From: JBEBBU01 sp041158225
GTDB lineage: Bacteria; Pseudomonadota; Gammaproteobacteria; Methylococcales; Methylococcaceae
NCBI GenBank assembly: GCA_041158225.1
Contig: JBEBBU010000174.1
Coordinates: 1-24,355 of the forward strand
Direction of reading: 5' to 3'
Length of the DNA: 24,355 nt
In this document: positions 1-8,087 of the stretch, piece after piece
How positions within the stretch are numbered: the stretch's first letter is position 1
How the letters are laid out: the number at the start of each line of letters is the position of its first letter
Program-made: the position numbers and the translations under genes
Notes under the pieces: model-generated
Seen by the model: only the letters and a program-made list of their open reading frames with translations
Databases searched by the model: none
What the model was told of the DNA's origin: nothing

Positions 1-551
1 TGCAGTATCTGCGGGTCTTCATGAAAGACTTTGCCTATACCGTGACCACAGAATTCCCTGACGATCGAGTAGCCGTGAGGACGCACATATTCCTGGATGG
101 CCAGTCCGATTTCGCTGAAGCGGGCGCCAGGTCGCACAACCCGGATGCCGGCATACATGGCCTGTCTGGTGACTTCGGCCAGTTGCGAGGCGAAAGGTTT
201 GACTTCCCCCACCATAAACATCTGGCTGGTATCGCCATGATAACCATCCTTGATGACAGTAATATCAACATTGACGATGTCGCCGCTTTTCAGTTTCTTG
301 CTGCCCGGTATGCCATGGCAGATGACATGATTGACTGAAGTGCAGATGGATTTGGGAAATCCGCGATAGTTGAGAGGTGCCGGAATGGCCTTCTGTATGT
401 TCACGATATAGTCGTGGCACAGTTGGTCAATCGCTTCTGTGCTTACCCCGGGTTTGATGTGAGGGGCGATGAATTCCAGAACCTCGGCGGCGAGGCGGCC
501 GGCAACCCGCATTTTTTCAATTTCACTGGGTGTCTTGATGGTGATAGGCAT
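1..551 (-). CDS. map: Methionine aminopeptidase type I, 5' part only
   Basis: Removes the initiator methionine from nascent cytosolic proteins. The reverse-strand reading from ATG at 551 starts MPITIKTPSEIEKMRVAG and runs off the window edge after about 183 codons. Diagnostic stretches of the M24A family are visible: GDIVNVDITVIKDGYHGDTS, which carries the first two metal-ligand aspartates, and REFCGHGIGKVFHEDPQ, which carries the conserved GHGIG histidine. The later Glu ligands lie outside the window. A family member has about 260 residues, so roughly two thirds is present. It is divergent from rpsB, the standard gammaproteobacterial arrangement. No strong Shine-Dalgarno is seen before 551, but the start matches the usual N-terminus of the family. 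Identification is firm; only the C-terminus is unseen. Confidence 0.95.
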   Translation of the reverse strand, partial: MPITIKTPSEIEKMRVAGRLAAEVLEFIAPHIKPGVSTEAIDQLCHDYIVNIQKAIPAPLNYRGFPKSICTSVNHVICHGIPGSKKLKSGDIVNVDITVIKDGYHGDTSQMFMVGEVKPFASQLAEVTRQAMYAGIRVVRPGARFSEIGLAIQEYVRPHGYSIVREFCGHGIGKVFHEDPQIL

Positions 552-564
552 GCTGTGATCGACA

Positions 565-593
565 TTGTCCGAATTGGCTGGTTATGGTATAAA
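565..593 (+). promoter_or_regulatory. Sigma70-type promoter of rpsB
   Basis: TTGTCC (565-570) and TATAAA (588-593) are separated by 17 bases, matching 4/6 and 5/6 of the sigma70 consensus. Transcription would start near 600 and leave a leader of about 138 bases before rpsB. The element lies just upstream of the map start on the opposite strand. This is inference from sequence. Confidence 0.6.
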
Positions 594-599
594 GGGGAG

Positions 600-737
600 C
601 TTTGTTTAGCAACACACACATGTCGTCACGTGGGATGGGGTGCCCCCGGTTCTGGCTGGCGGGTCGTCTTACGGGGCATGTGGAGGCGTAACCCTGACCG
701 GTGTTTAGCCGGTATTACCTTATGGAGTCAAGATTCA
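600..737 (+). promoter_or_regulatory. Long structured leader of rpsB (candidate S2 autoregulatory RNA)
   Basis: About 138 bases lie between the predicted transcription start and the rpsB ATG. Two hairpins can be drawn by eye: TGCCCC (641-646) with GGGGCA (673-678), and ACCGG (697-701) with CCGGT (709-713) around a 7-base loop, just upstream of the Shine-Dalgarno GGAG (724-727). CACATG (617-622) could alternatively pair with CATGTG (677-682), which overlaps the first hairpin. In E. coli, ribosomal protein S2 represses rpsB-tsf through the rpsB 5' leader. That this leader works the same way is inference. Confidence 0.45.
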
Positions 738-1499
738 ATGTCTAATGTTACCATGCGTCAGATGCTGGAAGCCGGTGTGCATTTCGGTCATCAGACCCGC
801 TACTGGAATCCGAAAATGGGTCCTTACATTTTCGGTGCGCGCAGCAATATCCATATCATCAATCTGGAAAAAACACTTCCACTGTTCAATGATGCCATGA
901 AGTATCTGGAACAGGTGGCTGCCAATCGCGGCAAGGTGCTTTTTGTCGGCACCAAGAAGACCATGCGCAAGCAGATCCAGGAACAGGCCAGCCGTTGTGG
1001 CATGCCTTATGTGAATTACCGTTGGCTGGGCGGCATGCTCACCAACTTCAAGACCATCCAGAAATCCATCGCCCGCATGAAAGATCTGGAAGCGATGCGC
1101 GATGACGGCCGTCTGCAGCGTTTCAGCAAGAAAGAAGCGCTGGGCATGATGCGCGAACTGGAAAAGCTGGAAAACAATCTTGGTGGTATCCGTGACATGG
1201 AGAAACTGCCTGATGTACTTTTCATCATTGATACCGGTTATGAAAAGAACGCAGTCAGCGAAGCCCACAAGCTGGGTATCCCTGTCGTCGGTGTTGTGGA
1301 TACCAACAACAGCCCTATCGGTATCGACTATGTCATACCTGGTAACGATGACTCGATCCGTGCCGTGCAGCTTTATGCACAGGCGGCTGCTGATGCCATG
1401 CTGTCCGGTCGCGATGCGGTGGTTGATTTTGCCGGTCCGCAGGACGAATTCATTGAAATGGAAGTGGTTACGGAAGTGACCCAGGTGGTTGAAGGCTGA
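738..1499 (+). CDS. rpsB: 30S ribosomal protein S2
   Basis: S2 binds late to the 30S subunit and is needed for S1 to join. The product has 253 residues. It opens with MSNVTMRQMLEAGVHFGHQT and contains the family stretches RYWNPKMGPYIFGARSNIHI, FVGTKKTMRKQIQEQA, NYRWLGGMLTNFKTI and GIPVVGVVDTNNSP. The reading frame stays open far upstream (to 414), but the start was placed at 738. That is where family similarity begins, and GGAG at 724-727 precedes it with suitable spacing; the upstream extension would run through the promoter and leader. It is followed by tsf with a terminator hairpin between them. Length is near the usual 240-250 residues. Very secure. Confidence 0.98.
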   Translation: MSNVTMRQMLEAGVHFGHQTRYWNPKMGPYIFGARSNIHIINLEKTLPLFNDAMKYLEQVAANRGKVLFVGTKKTMRKQIQEQASRCGMPYVNYRWLGGMLTNFKTIQKSIARMKDLEAMRDDGRLQRFSKKEALGMMRELEKLENNLGGIRDMEKLPDVLFIIDTGYEKNAVSEAHKLGIPVVGVVDTNNSPIGIDYVIPGNDDSIRAVQLYAQAAADAMLSGRDAVVDFAGPQDEFIEMEVVTEVTQVVEG

Positions 1500-1524
1500 T
1501 TCTGGCCTGAAGGCATAAAACCCA

Positions 1525-1554
1525 GGGAGCCCTGCCTGTTCAGGGCTCTCTTTT
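1525..1554 (+). terminator. Intrinsic terminator or attenuator between rpsB and tsf
   Basis: A 10-bp stem (1525-1534 with 1541-1550, one G-T pair) closes the six-base loop CCTGTT and is followed by TTTT. It probably gives partial termination, lowering tsf expression relative to rpsB, since tsf has no clear promoter of its own in the 80-base gap. Confidence 0.75.
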
Positions 1555-1579
1555 CATGAACGCACCAAAGAGGTTACTA

Positions 1580-2458
1580 ATGAGTATTACTGCAGCCATG
1601 GTCAAGGAACTGCGTGAAAGAACCGGTTCCGGCATGATGGAGTGCAAAAAAGCGCTGAGTGAAGCCGGTGGCGATCTGGACGCTGCTGTCGAACTGATGC
1701 GCAAGGCAGGTCTTGCCAAGGCTGACAAGAAGTCAGGTCGCACCACTGCTGAAGGCCGTGTCAGTGCGCGCGTCAGTGCTGATGGCAAGAACGCGGTGAT
1801 TATCGAAGTCAACTGCGAAACCGATTTCGTGGCCAAGGGCGATGATTTTGTGGCTTTCGTGGATGATGTTGCTGAATGTGCGCTGGCCAGTGGTGCAGAA
1901 ACGCTGGAAGCCCTGCTGGAAGCGCCCATGAAGGGTTCTACCGTCGAGCAGATCCGTCGTGAACTGGTCGCCAAGATTGGTGAGAATATTGCCGTGCGCC
2001 GTCACGCGCTGTTCCAGAGTGATGCTGGCCAGATTGGCAGCTATCTGCACGGTACGCGCATTGGTGTTCTGGTTGAACTGCATGGTGGTGATGCTGATCT
2101 TGGCAAGGATGTGGCCATGCATGTGGCAGCCTGTTCGCCTGTCTGCTGTGACGAGACTGGCGTAGCACCTGAACTGATTGCCCGTGAAAAGGATATTTTC
2201 TCGGCGCAGGCAGAGGCCAGTGGCAAGCCTGCCAATATCATTGAAAAAATGGTCGAGGGCCGCATCAAGAAGTATCTGGGTGAAATCACCCTTACCGGCC
2301 AGCCTTTCGTCAAGGATCCTGACCAGACCGTAGGTCAGGTACTGAAGTCAAAGAGTGCCAGCGCCATCCGCTTCGTGCGTTTTGAAGTGGGCGAAGGCAT
2401 TGAAAAGGAAGAAAGCAACTTCGCTGAAGAAGTCATGGCTCAGGTGCGCGCCTCCTGA
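1580..2458 (+). CDS. tsf: Elongation factor Ts
   Basis: EF-Ts is the nucleotide exchange factor that recycles EF-Tu-GDP. The product is 292 residues. The N-terminal UBA-like region reads MSITAAMVKELRERTGSGMM and continues with ECKKALSEAGGDLDAAVELM. The conserved core has CETDFVAKGDDF at about 83-94, the site that contacts EF-Tu. The C-terminal part has LTGQPFVKDPDQTVGQVL. The start at 1580 is preferred over an in-frame ATG at 1556 because AGAGG lies seven bases upstream and homology begins there. The upstream ATG sits only two bases after the terminator's T-run. It pairs functionally and by position with rpsB, as in most bacteria. Length fits the 280-295 residue family. Confidence 0.98.
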   Translation: MSITAAMVKELRERTGSGMMECKKALSEAGGDLDAAVELMRKAGLAKADKKSGRTTAEGRVSARVSADGKNAVIIEVNCETDFVAKGDDFVAFVDDVAECALASGAETLEALLEAPMKGSTVEQIRRELVAKIGENIAVRRHALFQSDAGQIGSYLHGTRIGVLVELHGGDADLGKDVAMHVAACSPVCCDETGVAPELIAREKDIFSAQAEASGKPANIIEKMVEGRIKKYLGEITLTGQPFVKDPDQTVGQVLKSKSASAIRFVRFEVGEGIEKEESNFAEEVMAQVRAS

Positions 2459-2471
2459 TGTCCTGAATCAG

Positions 2472-2504
2472 CCACCCCGGTATGCGTGCATCCGGGGTGG
2501 TTTT
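2472..2504 (+). terminator. Intrinsic terminator between tsf and pyrH
   Basis: CCACCCCGG (2472-2480) pairs with CCGGGGTGG (2492-2500), with an extra ATGC/GCAT pairing inside the loop, followed by TTTTCTGTCTTT. This is a strong GC stem with a T-rich tail. It separates rpsB-tsf from the pyrH-frr group, although no clear pyrH promoter is seen in the 32 bases after it. Confidence 0.85.
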
Positions 2505-2536
2505 CTGTCTTTCAAATCAAGCAAAAGGAGATAGCA

Positions 2537-3265
2537 ATGACGGCCCCACTATACCGGCGTATCCTGCTGAAAATCAGCGGTGAGGCTCTGATGGGTGATC
2601 AGGCGGCTGGCATTGACTCCGGCATACTCCAGCGGCTTGCTGGGGAAATCAAGGAATTATGTGAGGCTGGTATCCAAGTCGGGCTGGTGATCGGCGGCGG
2701 TAATATCATCCGCGGCGCCCAGCATGCATCGGAAGGCCTCGAACGCGTGACCGGCGATCATATGGGCATGCTGGCCACGGTCATCAATGCCCTGGCCATG
2801 CAGGATGCGCTGGAGCATATCGGTCGTCCTGTGCGTGTCATGTCAGCGCTCAAGATCAATCAGGTCTGTGAAGACTACATCCGCAGACGTGCCATCCGCC
2901 ATCTGGAAAAGGGCCGGGTGGTGGTCTTTGCGGCTGGAACCGGTAATCCGTTTTTTACCACGGATTCGGCCGCCAGCCTCAGGGCTATCGAAATTGGCGC
3001 CGATCTGCTGATCAAGGCGACCAAGGTGGATGGTGTATACTCTGCCGATCCGCACAAGTACAGTGACGCTGTGTTCTATGAGCGCCTGACCTATGATGAA
3101 GCGCTGGACCAGCGTCTGGATGTCATGGATGCCACTGCACTGGTGCTGTGCCGTGACCAGCGCATGCCCATGCGCGTCATGAATATTTTTACACCCGGTG
3201 CCATCCTTGCGCTGGTGAAGGGTGAATCCATTGGTACCCTGCTGGAAACGGGAAGCGAGCCATGA
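2537..3265 (+). CDS. pyrH: UMP kinase (uridylate kinase)
   Basis: Phosphorylates UMP to UDP with ATP, in cytosolic pyrimidine nucleotide synthesis. The 242-residue product belongs to the amino-acid kinase family. KISGEALMG (about 12-20) forms the phosphate-binding start, GLVIGGGNIIRG (about 49-60) is the glycine-rich loop, and GTGNPFFTTDSAA and LLIKATKVDGVYSADP complete the family pattern. The start at 2537 follows AAGGAG (2525-2530) at six bases. An earlier in-frame ATG at 2486 falls inside the terminator loop and is unlikely. The stop overlaps the frr start (ATGA, 3262-3265), implying translational coupling. Length is typical (about 240). Confidence 0.98.
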   Translation: MTAPLYRRILLKISGEALMGDQAAGIDSGILQRLAGEIKELCEAGIQVGLVIGGGNIIRGAQHASEGLERVTGDHMGMLATVINALAMQDALEHIGRPVRVMSALKINQVCEDYIRRRAIRHLEKGRVVVFAAGTGNPFFTTDSAASLRAIEIGADLLIKATKVDGVYSADPHKYSDAVFYERLTYDEALDQRLDVMDATALVLCRDQRMPMRVMNIFTPGAILALVKGESIGTLLETGSEP

Positions 3266-3819
3266 TAGAAGAACTGCAGAAAACCACCGCTGAGCGGATG
3301 AAAAAGAGTATCGAGTCCCTCAAGCATGAACTGGCCAAGATCCGGACGGGCAGGGCACATCCCAGCCTGCTGGAGCATGTCAGGGTATCCTACTACGGTA
3401 GCGAGATGCCATTGAACCAGGTTGCCAATGTCACCGCAGAAGATGCGCGTACACTGGCGGTCACGCCCTGGGAAAAGAATATGATCCAGGCGGTTGAAAA
3501 GGCCATCATGACCTCTGATCTCGGTCTGAATCCCAACACGACCGGGAGCGTGATCCGTGTCCCGATGCCTCCACTGACCGAGCAGCGCCGCAAGGATCTT
3601 ATCAAGGTTGTGCGCAGTGAAGGTGAAAACAGCAAGGTGGCTATCCGTAACATCCGTCGTGATGCCAACGCTGAACTGAAACAGGCGCTGAAGGACAAGC
3701 TGGTTTCAGAGGATCAGGATCGTAAGGCTCAGGAACAGATCCAGAAACTGACGGATCAGTACATCAAGGAAGTCGATCAGGTGCTTGAGGTCAAGGAAAC
3801 TGACCTGATGGCCGTCTAG
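3262..3819 (+). CDS. frr: Ribosome recycling factor
   Basis: With EF-G, RRF splits the post-termination ribosome so that it can be reused. The product is 185 residues, exactly the usual size. It shows KHELAKIRTGRAHPSLLEHV, VTPWEKNMIQAVEKAI, IRVPMPPLTEQRRKDLIKVV and VAIRNIRRDANAELK, all hallmarks of the L-shaped three-helix-bundle factor. The ATG overlaps the pyrH stop by four bases. uppS follows after 24 bases with no terminator, so the group from pyrH onwards is probably read as one transcript. Confidence 0.98.
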   Translation: MIEELQKTTAERMKKSIESLKHELAKIRTGRAHPSLLEHVRVSYYGSEMPLNQVANVTAEDARTLAVTPWEKNMIQAVEKAIMTSDLGLNPNTTGSVIRVPMPPLTEQRRKDLIKVVRSEGENSKVAIRNIRRDANAELKQALKDKLVSEDQDRKAQEQIQKLTDQYIKEVDQVLEVKETDLMAV

Positions 3820-3843
3820 CCTGTTACAGGATCAGGGTTAACC

Positions 3844-4635
3844 GTGTCTCCGGATGCAGAACAAGGCCAGGTCAGGGAGGCTATCCCTGTCCATGGCGGC
3901 CTGCCAGGTCATATTGCCATCATCATGGATGGCAATGGGCGCTGGGCCGGCCAGCGCAATCTGCCGCGTACGGCGGGTCACAGGGAAGGTGTCGGTGCCT
4001 TGCGTGCTGTGGTCACCCGCTGTGTTGAGCTGGGTATTCCCGCACTGACGGTTTTTGCTTTCAGCAGTGAAAACTGGCGGCGTCCACGTCAGGAAGTTGC
4101 AGTACTCATGGATGTATTCATGATGGTGCTGAATCAGGAAACACGCAAGCTGCATGATCAGGGGGTGCGTCTTGGTGTTATCGGCGAGCGCTCCGCTTTT
4201 TCCTCAGGCCTGCAGCAGAAGCTGCGTGAGGCTGAGGCACTGACCCGCGATAATACGCGCATGCGTCTGACTATTGCCGCCAACTATGGCGGTCGCTGGG
4301 ATATTGTCCAGGCCATGCGGCAACTGGCCGCTCAGGTCGAAGCGGGCCATCTTGCCAGTAGCGACATTCATGACAGTCAGCTGGCAGGTGTCCTGTCCAT
4401 GGCTGATATTCCGGATCCTGATCTCTTTATCCGTACAGGTGGGGAGAGACGCATCAGCAATTTCCTGCTCTGGCAGATGGCTTATACCGAACTGTATTTT
4501 ACCGACACACTGTGGCCGGATTTTGATGGTGCGGCCCTTGATGCCGCCATTCAGGACTATGCCCAGCGGCAGCGCCGCTTTGGACGTACCGGCGAACAGG
4601 TAGCATCACTTATGGCCAGTCGCACGTCTGGCTGA
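3844..4635 (+). CDS. uppS: Undecaprenyl diphosphate synthase
   Basis: Cis-prenyltransferase that condenses isopentenyl diphosphate onto farnesyl diphosphate to make the C55 carrier lipid of peptidoglycan and O-antigen synthesis; peripheral to the inner membrane. The 263-residue product has GHIAIIMDGNGRWA (about 22-35) with the catalytic Asp at 29, FAFSSENWRRP, and ANYGGRWDI. The C-terminal substrate site is RTGGERRISNFLLWQMAYTE. The start is a GTG at 3844 with only a modest AGGG upstream (3834-3837). This gives an N-terminal extension of about 20 residues before the conserved core, common in the family. It makes the lipid carrier beside cdsA and dxr, which feed lipid and isoprenoid synthesis. 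Confidence 0.96.
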   Translation: MSPDAEQGQVREAIPVHGGLPGHIAIIMDGNGRWAGQRNLPRTAGHREGVGALRAVVTRCVELGIPALTVFAFSSENWRRPRQEVAVLMDVFMMVLNQETRKLHDQGVRLGVIGERSAFSSGLQQKLREAEALTRDNTRMRLTIAANYGGRWDIVQAMRQLAAQVEAGHLASSDIHDSQLAGVLSMADIPDPDLFIRTGGERRISNFLLWQMAYTELYFTDTLWPDFDGAALDAAIQDYAQRQRRFGRTGEQVASLMASRTSG

Positions 4636-4663
4636 TCCTTATCACGCCTAACGGGTAAACTCC

Positions 4664-5509
4664 ATGCTTAAACATCGCGTCATTACCGCCCTTGTGTTAG
4701 TACCGCTGGTTGTTGCAGCGGTGCTATGGCTGCCCCAGATCTGGTTTGCCTACATCTGGGGTATCTTCATTCTGGCTGGCGTCTGGGAGTGGTCCGCCCT
4801 GTCGGGTCTGGCCAGTCGCGGCAGCCGTCTCGCCTATATCGCTCTGGCACTTGCCATCATGCTGACTGCCCGCTGGTGGGGCGAGTATCTGCTGGATTAT
4901 CTGGTATGGCCGGTGATCGCCTGGTGGGTTGCCATCTGCATGCTGATGCGGCAATGGCCCAAACGTCTGGTAGAGCGTCATTACAGCATGGGGCTGAAAC
5001 TGGCACTGGGGATGTTTATCCTGATGAGCAGCTGGATTCTTCTTGTCTGGATGCGCGTCAATTTTGGTGTACTGCATGTGCTCTATCTGCTGGTACTGAT
5101 CTGGTCTGCGGATATTGCGGCCTATTTTGTTGGCAAGAACTGGGGTATGACGCCGCTGATGCCGGATATCAGCCCTGGCAAGACGGTAGAAGGACTCTGG
5201 GGCGCACTGATCGCAACCCTTATACTGTCAGCCTGTGTAGGGACGGCCTACAAGTTCTGGGGTGAGTCATGGGGCCGACAGGCATTTCCTGCCACCATGA
5301 TTACTGATTTCGTCTTTATTTCCCTGCTCACCGTAGTGGTGTCCGTCGGGGGCGATCTGTTCGAGAGCCTGATGAAGCGGCAGAGTGGTGTAAAGGACAG
5401 CGGCAGTCTTTTGCCAGGTCATGGTGGGGTACTGGACCGCATTGACAGCCTGCTGGCGGCGACCTGTATCTTTTACGCTGGCTGTCTGCTGCGGGAGATC
5501 TATCTGTGA
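4664..5509 (+). CDS. cdsA: Phosphatidate cytidylyltransferase
   Basis: Inner-membrane enzyme converting phosphatidic acid and CTP to CDP-diacylglycerol, the branch point of phospholipid synthesis. The 281-residue protein is strongly hydrophobic, with several predicted membrane segments beginning directly at the N-terminus (VITALVLVPLVVAAVLWL). It ends with the CDS signature SLMKRQSGVKDSGSLLPGHG followed by GVLDRIDS, including the KD and DR residues. Its TGA lies within the GTGA overlap with dxr (5506-5509). The Shine-Dalgarno before 4664 is weak, suggesting dependence on translation from upstream. Length matches the E. coli enzyme closely. Confidence 0.96.
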   Translation: MLKHRVITALVLVPLVVAAVLWLPQIWFAYIWGIFILAGVWEWSALSGLASRGSRLAYIALALAIMLTARWWGEYLLDYLVWPVIAWWVAICMLMRQWPKRLVERHYSMGLKLALGMFILMSSWILLVWMRVNFGVLHVLYLLVLIWSADIAAYFVGKNWGMTPLMPDISPGKTVEGLWGALIATLILSACVGTAYKFWGESWGRQAFPATMITDFVFISLLTVVVSVGGDLFESLMKRQSGVKDSGSLLPGHGGVLDRIDSLLAATCIFYAGCLLREIYL

Positions 5510-6687
5510 GATCACTCTGCATACTGGGTTCAACCGGTTCCATTGGCGTCAGCACACTCGATGTCGTCGCGCGTCATCCTGAGCAATACCGTGTTTTTGC
5601 ACTGACAGCCCACCATAATGTCGACCTGCTCGTCAGTCAGTGTCATCAGCATCATCCGCGCATGGTCGTGCTGATTGATGAGGACAAGGCTGCCGAGACG
5701 CATCGCCGTCTGGTGGCGGATGGTCTGGGCGACATTGAGGTCAGATGTGGCAAGGCCGCACTGGCAGAAGTCGCCTCGCATACTGAGGTAGACAGCGTGA
5801 TGGCGGCGATTGTCGGGGCAGCTGGTCTGATGCCAACGCTGGCAGCGGCCAGGGCGGGCAAGCATGTATTGCTGGCCAACAAGGAAGCTCTGGTGATGTC
5901 AGGTGACCTGTTCATGACGGAAGTTGTCAGGTCAGGGGCAGTGCTGCTGCCCATCGACAGCGAACACAATGCCCTGTTCCAGTGTATGCCTGCGGGTTAT
6001 CATGCCGGCGTCCGTTCCGAATCCGTCCGGCGCGTCCTGCTGACGGCCTCGGGCGGTCCCTTCCTCAACGCAGCACCTGGATCGTTGGAGCAGGTCACCC
6101 CGGAACAGGCGGTTGCCCATCCCAACTGGGTGATGGGACGCAAGATTTCTGTCGATTCAGCTACCATGATGAACAAGGGGCTGGAAGTGATCGAAGCCTG
6201 CCTCCTGTTCGCACTTCCGCCTGAAGATGTTCAGGTGGTTGTCCATCCACAGAGCGTCATTCATTCCATGGTGGATTATGTGGACGGTACGGTGCTGGCA
6301 CAGATGGGGTCACCTGACATGCGTATTCCGATTGCGCATGCACTGGCGTGGCCGGCCCGTTTTGCTTCGGGTGCTGATACCCTTGACCTGTTTGCCATAC
6401 AGCGGCTGGATTTCGTGCCGCCTGACATGGATCGCTTTCCCTGCCTGAGACTGGCCTATGAGGCGGTAAGACAGGGTGGCACCATGCCTGCCATCCTCAA
6501 TGCCGCCAACGAAGTGGCGGTTGCCCGTTTTCTGGACAGACAGCTGGGATTCATGGCAATTCCCAGGGTTATCGAAGATACCATGGCGCAGGTCTCGTGC
6601 GCGGCTGCGGAAAGCATTGATATCGTGCTTCAGGCAGATGCCGCTGCGAGGGAGGCGGCGGAAGAGGCCGTACGCCGGCTGCATTGA
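5506..6687 (+). CDS. dxr: 1-deoxy-D-xylulose 5-phosphate reductoisomerase
   Basis: Second step of the MEP isoprenoid pathway: converts DXP to 2-C-methyl-D-erythritol 4-phosphate using NADPH and a divalent metal. The 393-residue product starts MRSLCILGSTGSIGVSTLDV; GSTGSIG (8-14) is the NADPH-binding loop. The centre has LLANKEALVMSG, PIDSEHNALFQC (metal-binding Asp and Glu), the flexible-loop region GRKISVDSATMMNKGLEVIE and VHPQSVIHSMVDY. NAANEVAVARFL is near the C-terminus. The start is a GTG at 5506 overlapping the cdsA stop, with GGGAG at 5493-5497. Its stop overlaps rseP by one base. Length agrees with E. coli Dxr (398). Its product supplies precursors used by UppS upstream. Confidence 0.98.
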   Translation: MRSLCILGSTGSIGVSTLDVVARHPEQYRVFALTAHHNVDLLVSQCHQHHPRMVVLIDEDKAAETHRRLVADGLGDIEVRCGKAALAEVASHTEVDSVMAAIVGAAGLMPTLAAARAGKHVLLANKEALVMSGDLFMTEVVRSGAVLLPIDSEHNALFQCMPAGYHAGVRSESVRRVLLTASGGPFLNAAPGSLEQVTPEQAVAHPNWVMGRKISVDSATMMNKGLEVIEACLLFALPPEDVQVVVHPQSVIHSMVDYVDGTVLAQMGSPDMRIPIAHALAWPARFASGADTLDLFAIQRLDFVPPDMDRFPCLRLAYEAVRQGGTMPAILNAANEVAVARFLDRQLGFMAIPRVIEDTMAQVSCAAAESIDIVLQADAAAREAAEEAVRRLH

Positions 6688-8045
6688 TGGATACTCTCCA
6701 CACACTCTTCTTTTTTCTGCTTGCACTGCTGATACTGGTGGCTGTGCATGAGTTTGGGCATTTCTGGGTGGCCCGGCGCATGGGCGTCAAGGTCATCCGC
6801 TTCAGTCTGGGTTTTGGGCCGGTGCTATGGCGACGGCAGCAGCCTGGGGATACGGAATATGTGATTTCTGCCATTCCGCTGGGCGGCTATGTACGCATGG
6901 TTGACGAGCGTGAGGCTGTCGTGGCGCCAGAAGATCTGCCGTATGCATTCAACCGTCAACCATTGGCGGCGCGCTCTGCCATTGTGCTGGCCGGGCCGGT
7001 CAGCAATCTGCTGCTCGCTTTTTTTCTTTTCTGGGTGCTGCTTGTTTCCGGTGAAAAAGGCATTCGCCCGGTGCTGGGACCCGTGGCTGCGCAGAGCCTG
7101 GCGGCTAACGCCGGCCTGCAGGCGGGTGATGAGATTCTGGCCGTAGCGGGGCGTGAGACACCGATCTGGTCGCTGGCGCTGGCGCAGATTTATGGTCATA
7201 TGCTTGATCGTGAGGCTATCCGGCTGGATATCAGGACGGTGGACGGACAACTGGCCAGCCGTCAGCTCTACATCCCTGAGTTTGTCGCGCAATCGCCTGA
7301 TCTGTTGCGTGAGCGTCTGGGTCTGAGGCCGTTTGAGCCGGCGCTTGATGCTGTGATTGGCATGGTTGAAAAGGACAGTGCAGCTGCGCAGGCTGGACTC
7401 AGGCCGGGCGACCGCATTGTCGCAGTGAACGGCCAGAAAATGGCAGACTGGCAGGCCTGGGTGGCTGTGATCAGGAGCAGCCCGGGACAGTCACTGGCGA
7501 CCACCATACAGCGTGATGGCATGAGCATGGATCTGGTGATTGTGCCTGCTACCATCGAGAACGGTGCTGACAGGCAGGGCAAGGTGGGCGCTGCGGTGTT
7601 GATCCCTGAGCATGCCATGGATGATCTGCAGATCACCTACCGGCGCGATATCCTGAGCGCTGGTCTGGCAGCGGCGGGCAGAACAGTCGACTATACCTGG
7701 ATGACGCTGGACATGATGGCCAATATGCTCACCCGGCGTGCAGGTGTGGACAATCTGAGTGGCCCCATCAGTATTGCCCAGTATGCTGGCCGCTCGGCTA
7801 CACTCGGGATGGACCAGTTCATCAATTTTCTGGCGACCATCAGCGTCAGTCTGGGTGTGCTGAACCTGCTGCCAGTACCTTTGCTGGATGGCGGACATCT
7901 GATGTTCTTTATTGCCGAGGCTGTGCGTGGCGGCCGGCCTGTGCCTGAAGCCATCCAGATGCAGTTCCAGCGCGTGGGTCTGCTGGTGCTGCTTTCGTTG
8001 ATGGTGCTGGCATTTTATCTTGATATAGGTCGCCTGCTTGCTTGA
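6687..8045 (+). CDS. rseP: Site-2 zinc metalloprotease RseP
   Basis: Inner-membrane intramembrane protease that makes the second cut in anti-sigma factor RseA, releasing sigma E in envelope stress. The product is 452 residues. The zinc motif HEFGH (21-25) lies in the first membrane segment. It is followed by the conserved FSLGFGP loop, two PDZ domains (about 115-205 and 210-300, the second containing AQAGLRPGDRIVAVNG), and the C-terminal LLPVPLLDGGHLMF segment with the third zinc ligand Asp. ATG at 6687 overlaps the dxr stop by one base; a TTG one codon earlier is possible. The gene is followed by dsbC rather than the usual bamA. Confidence 0.97.
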   Translation: MDTLHTLFFFLLALLILVAVHEFGHFWVARRMGVKVIRFSLGFGPVLWRRQQPGDTEYVISAIPLGGYVRMVDEREAVVAPEDLPYAFNRQPLAARSAIVLAGPVSNLLLAFFLFWVLLVSGEKGIRPVLGPVAAQSLAANAGLQAGDEILAVAGRETPIWSLALAQIYGHMLDREAIRLDIRTVDGQLASRQLYIPEFVAQSPDLLRERLGLRPFEPALDAVIGMVEKDSAAAQAGLRPGDRIVAVNGQKMADWQAWVAVIRSSPGQSLATTIQRDGMSMDLVIVPATIENGADRQGKVGAAVLIPEHAMDDLQITYRRDILSAGLAAAGRTVDYTWMTLDMMANMLTRRAGVDNLSGPISIAQYAGRSATLGMDQFINFLATISVSLGVLNLLPVPLLDGGHLMFFIAEAVRGGRPVPEAIQMQFQRVGLLVLLSLMVLAFYLDIGRLLA

Positions 8046-8087
8046 GCCCGACCTGTTTTCTTACTCAATCATTTTCAGGTAACAGGC

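Noticed and set aside
414..737. N-terminal extension of rpsB by 108 codons
   Set aside because: Would run antisense through map and across the promoter and leader; S2 similarity starts only at 738.
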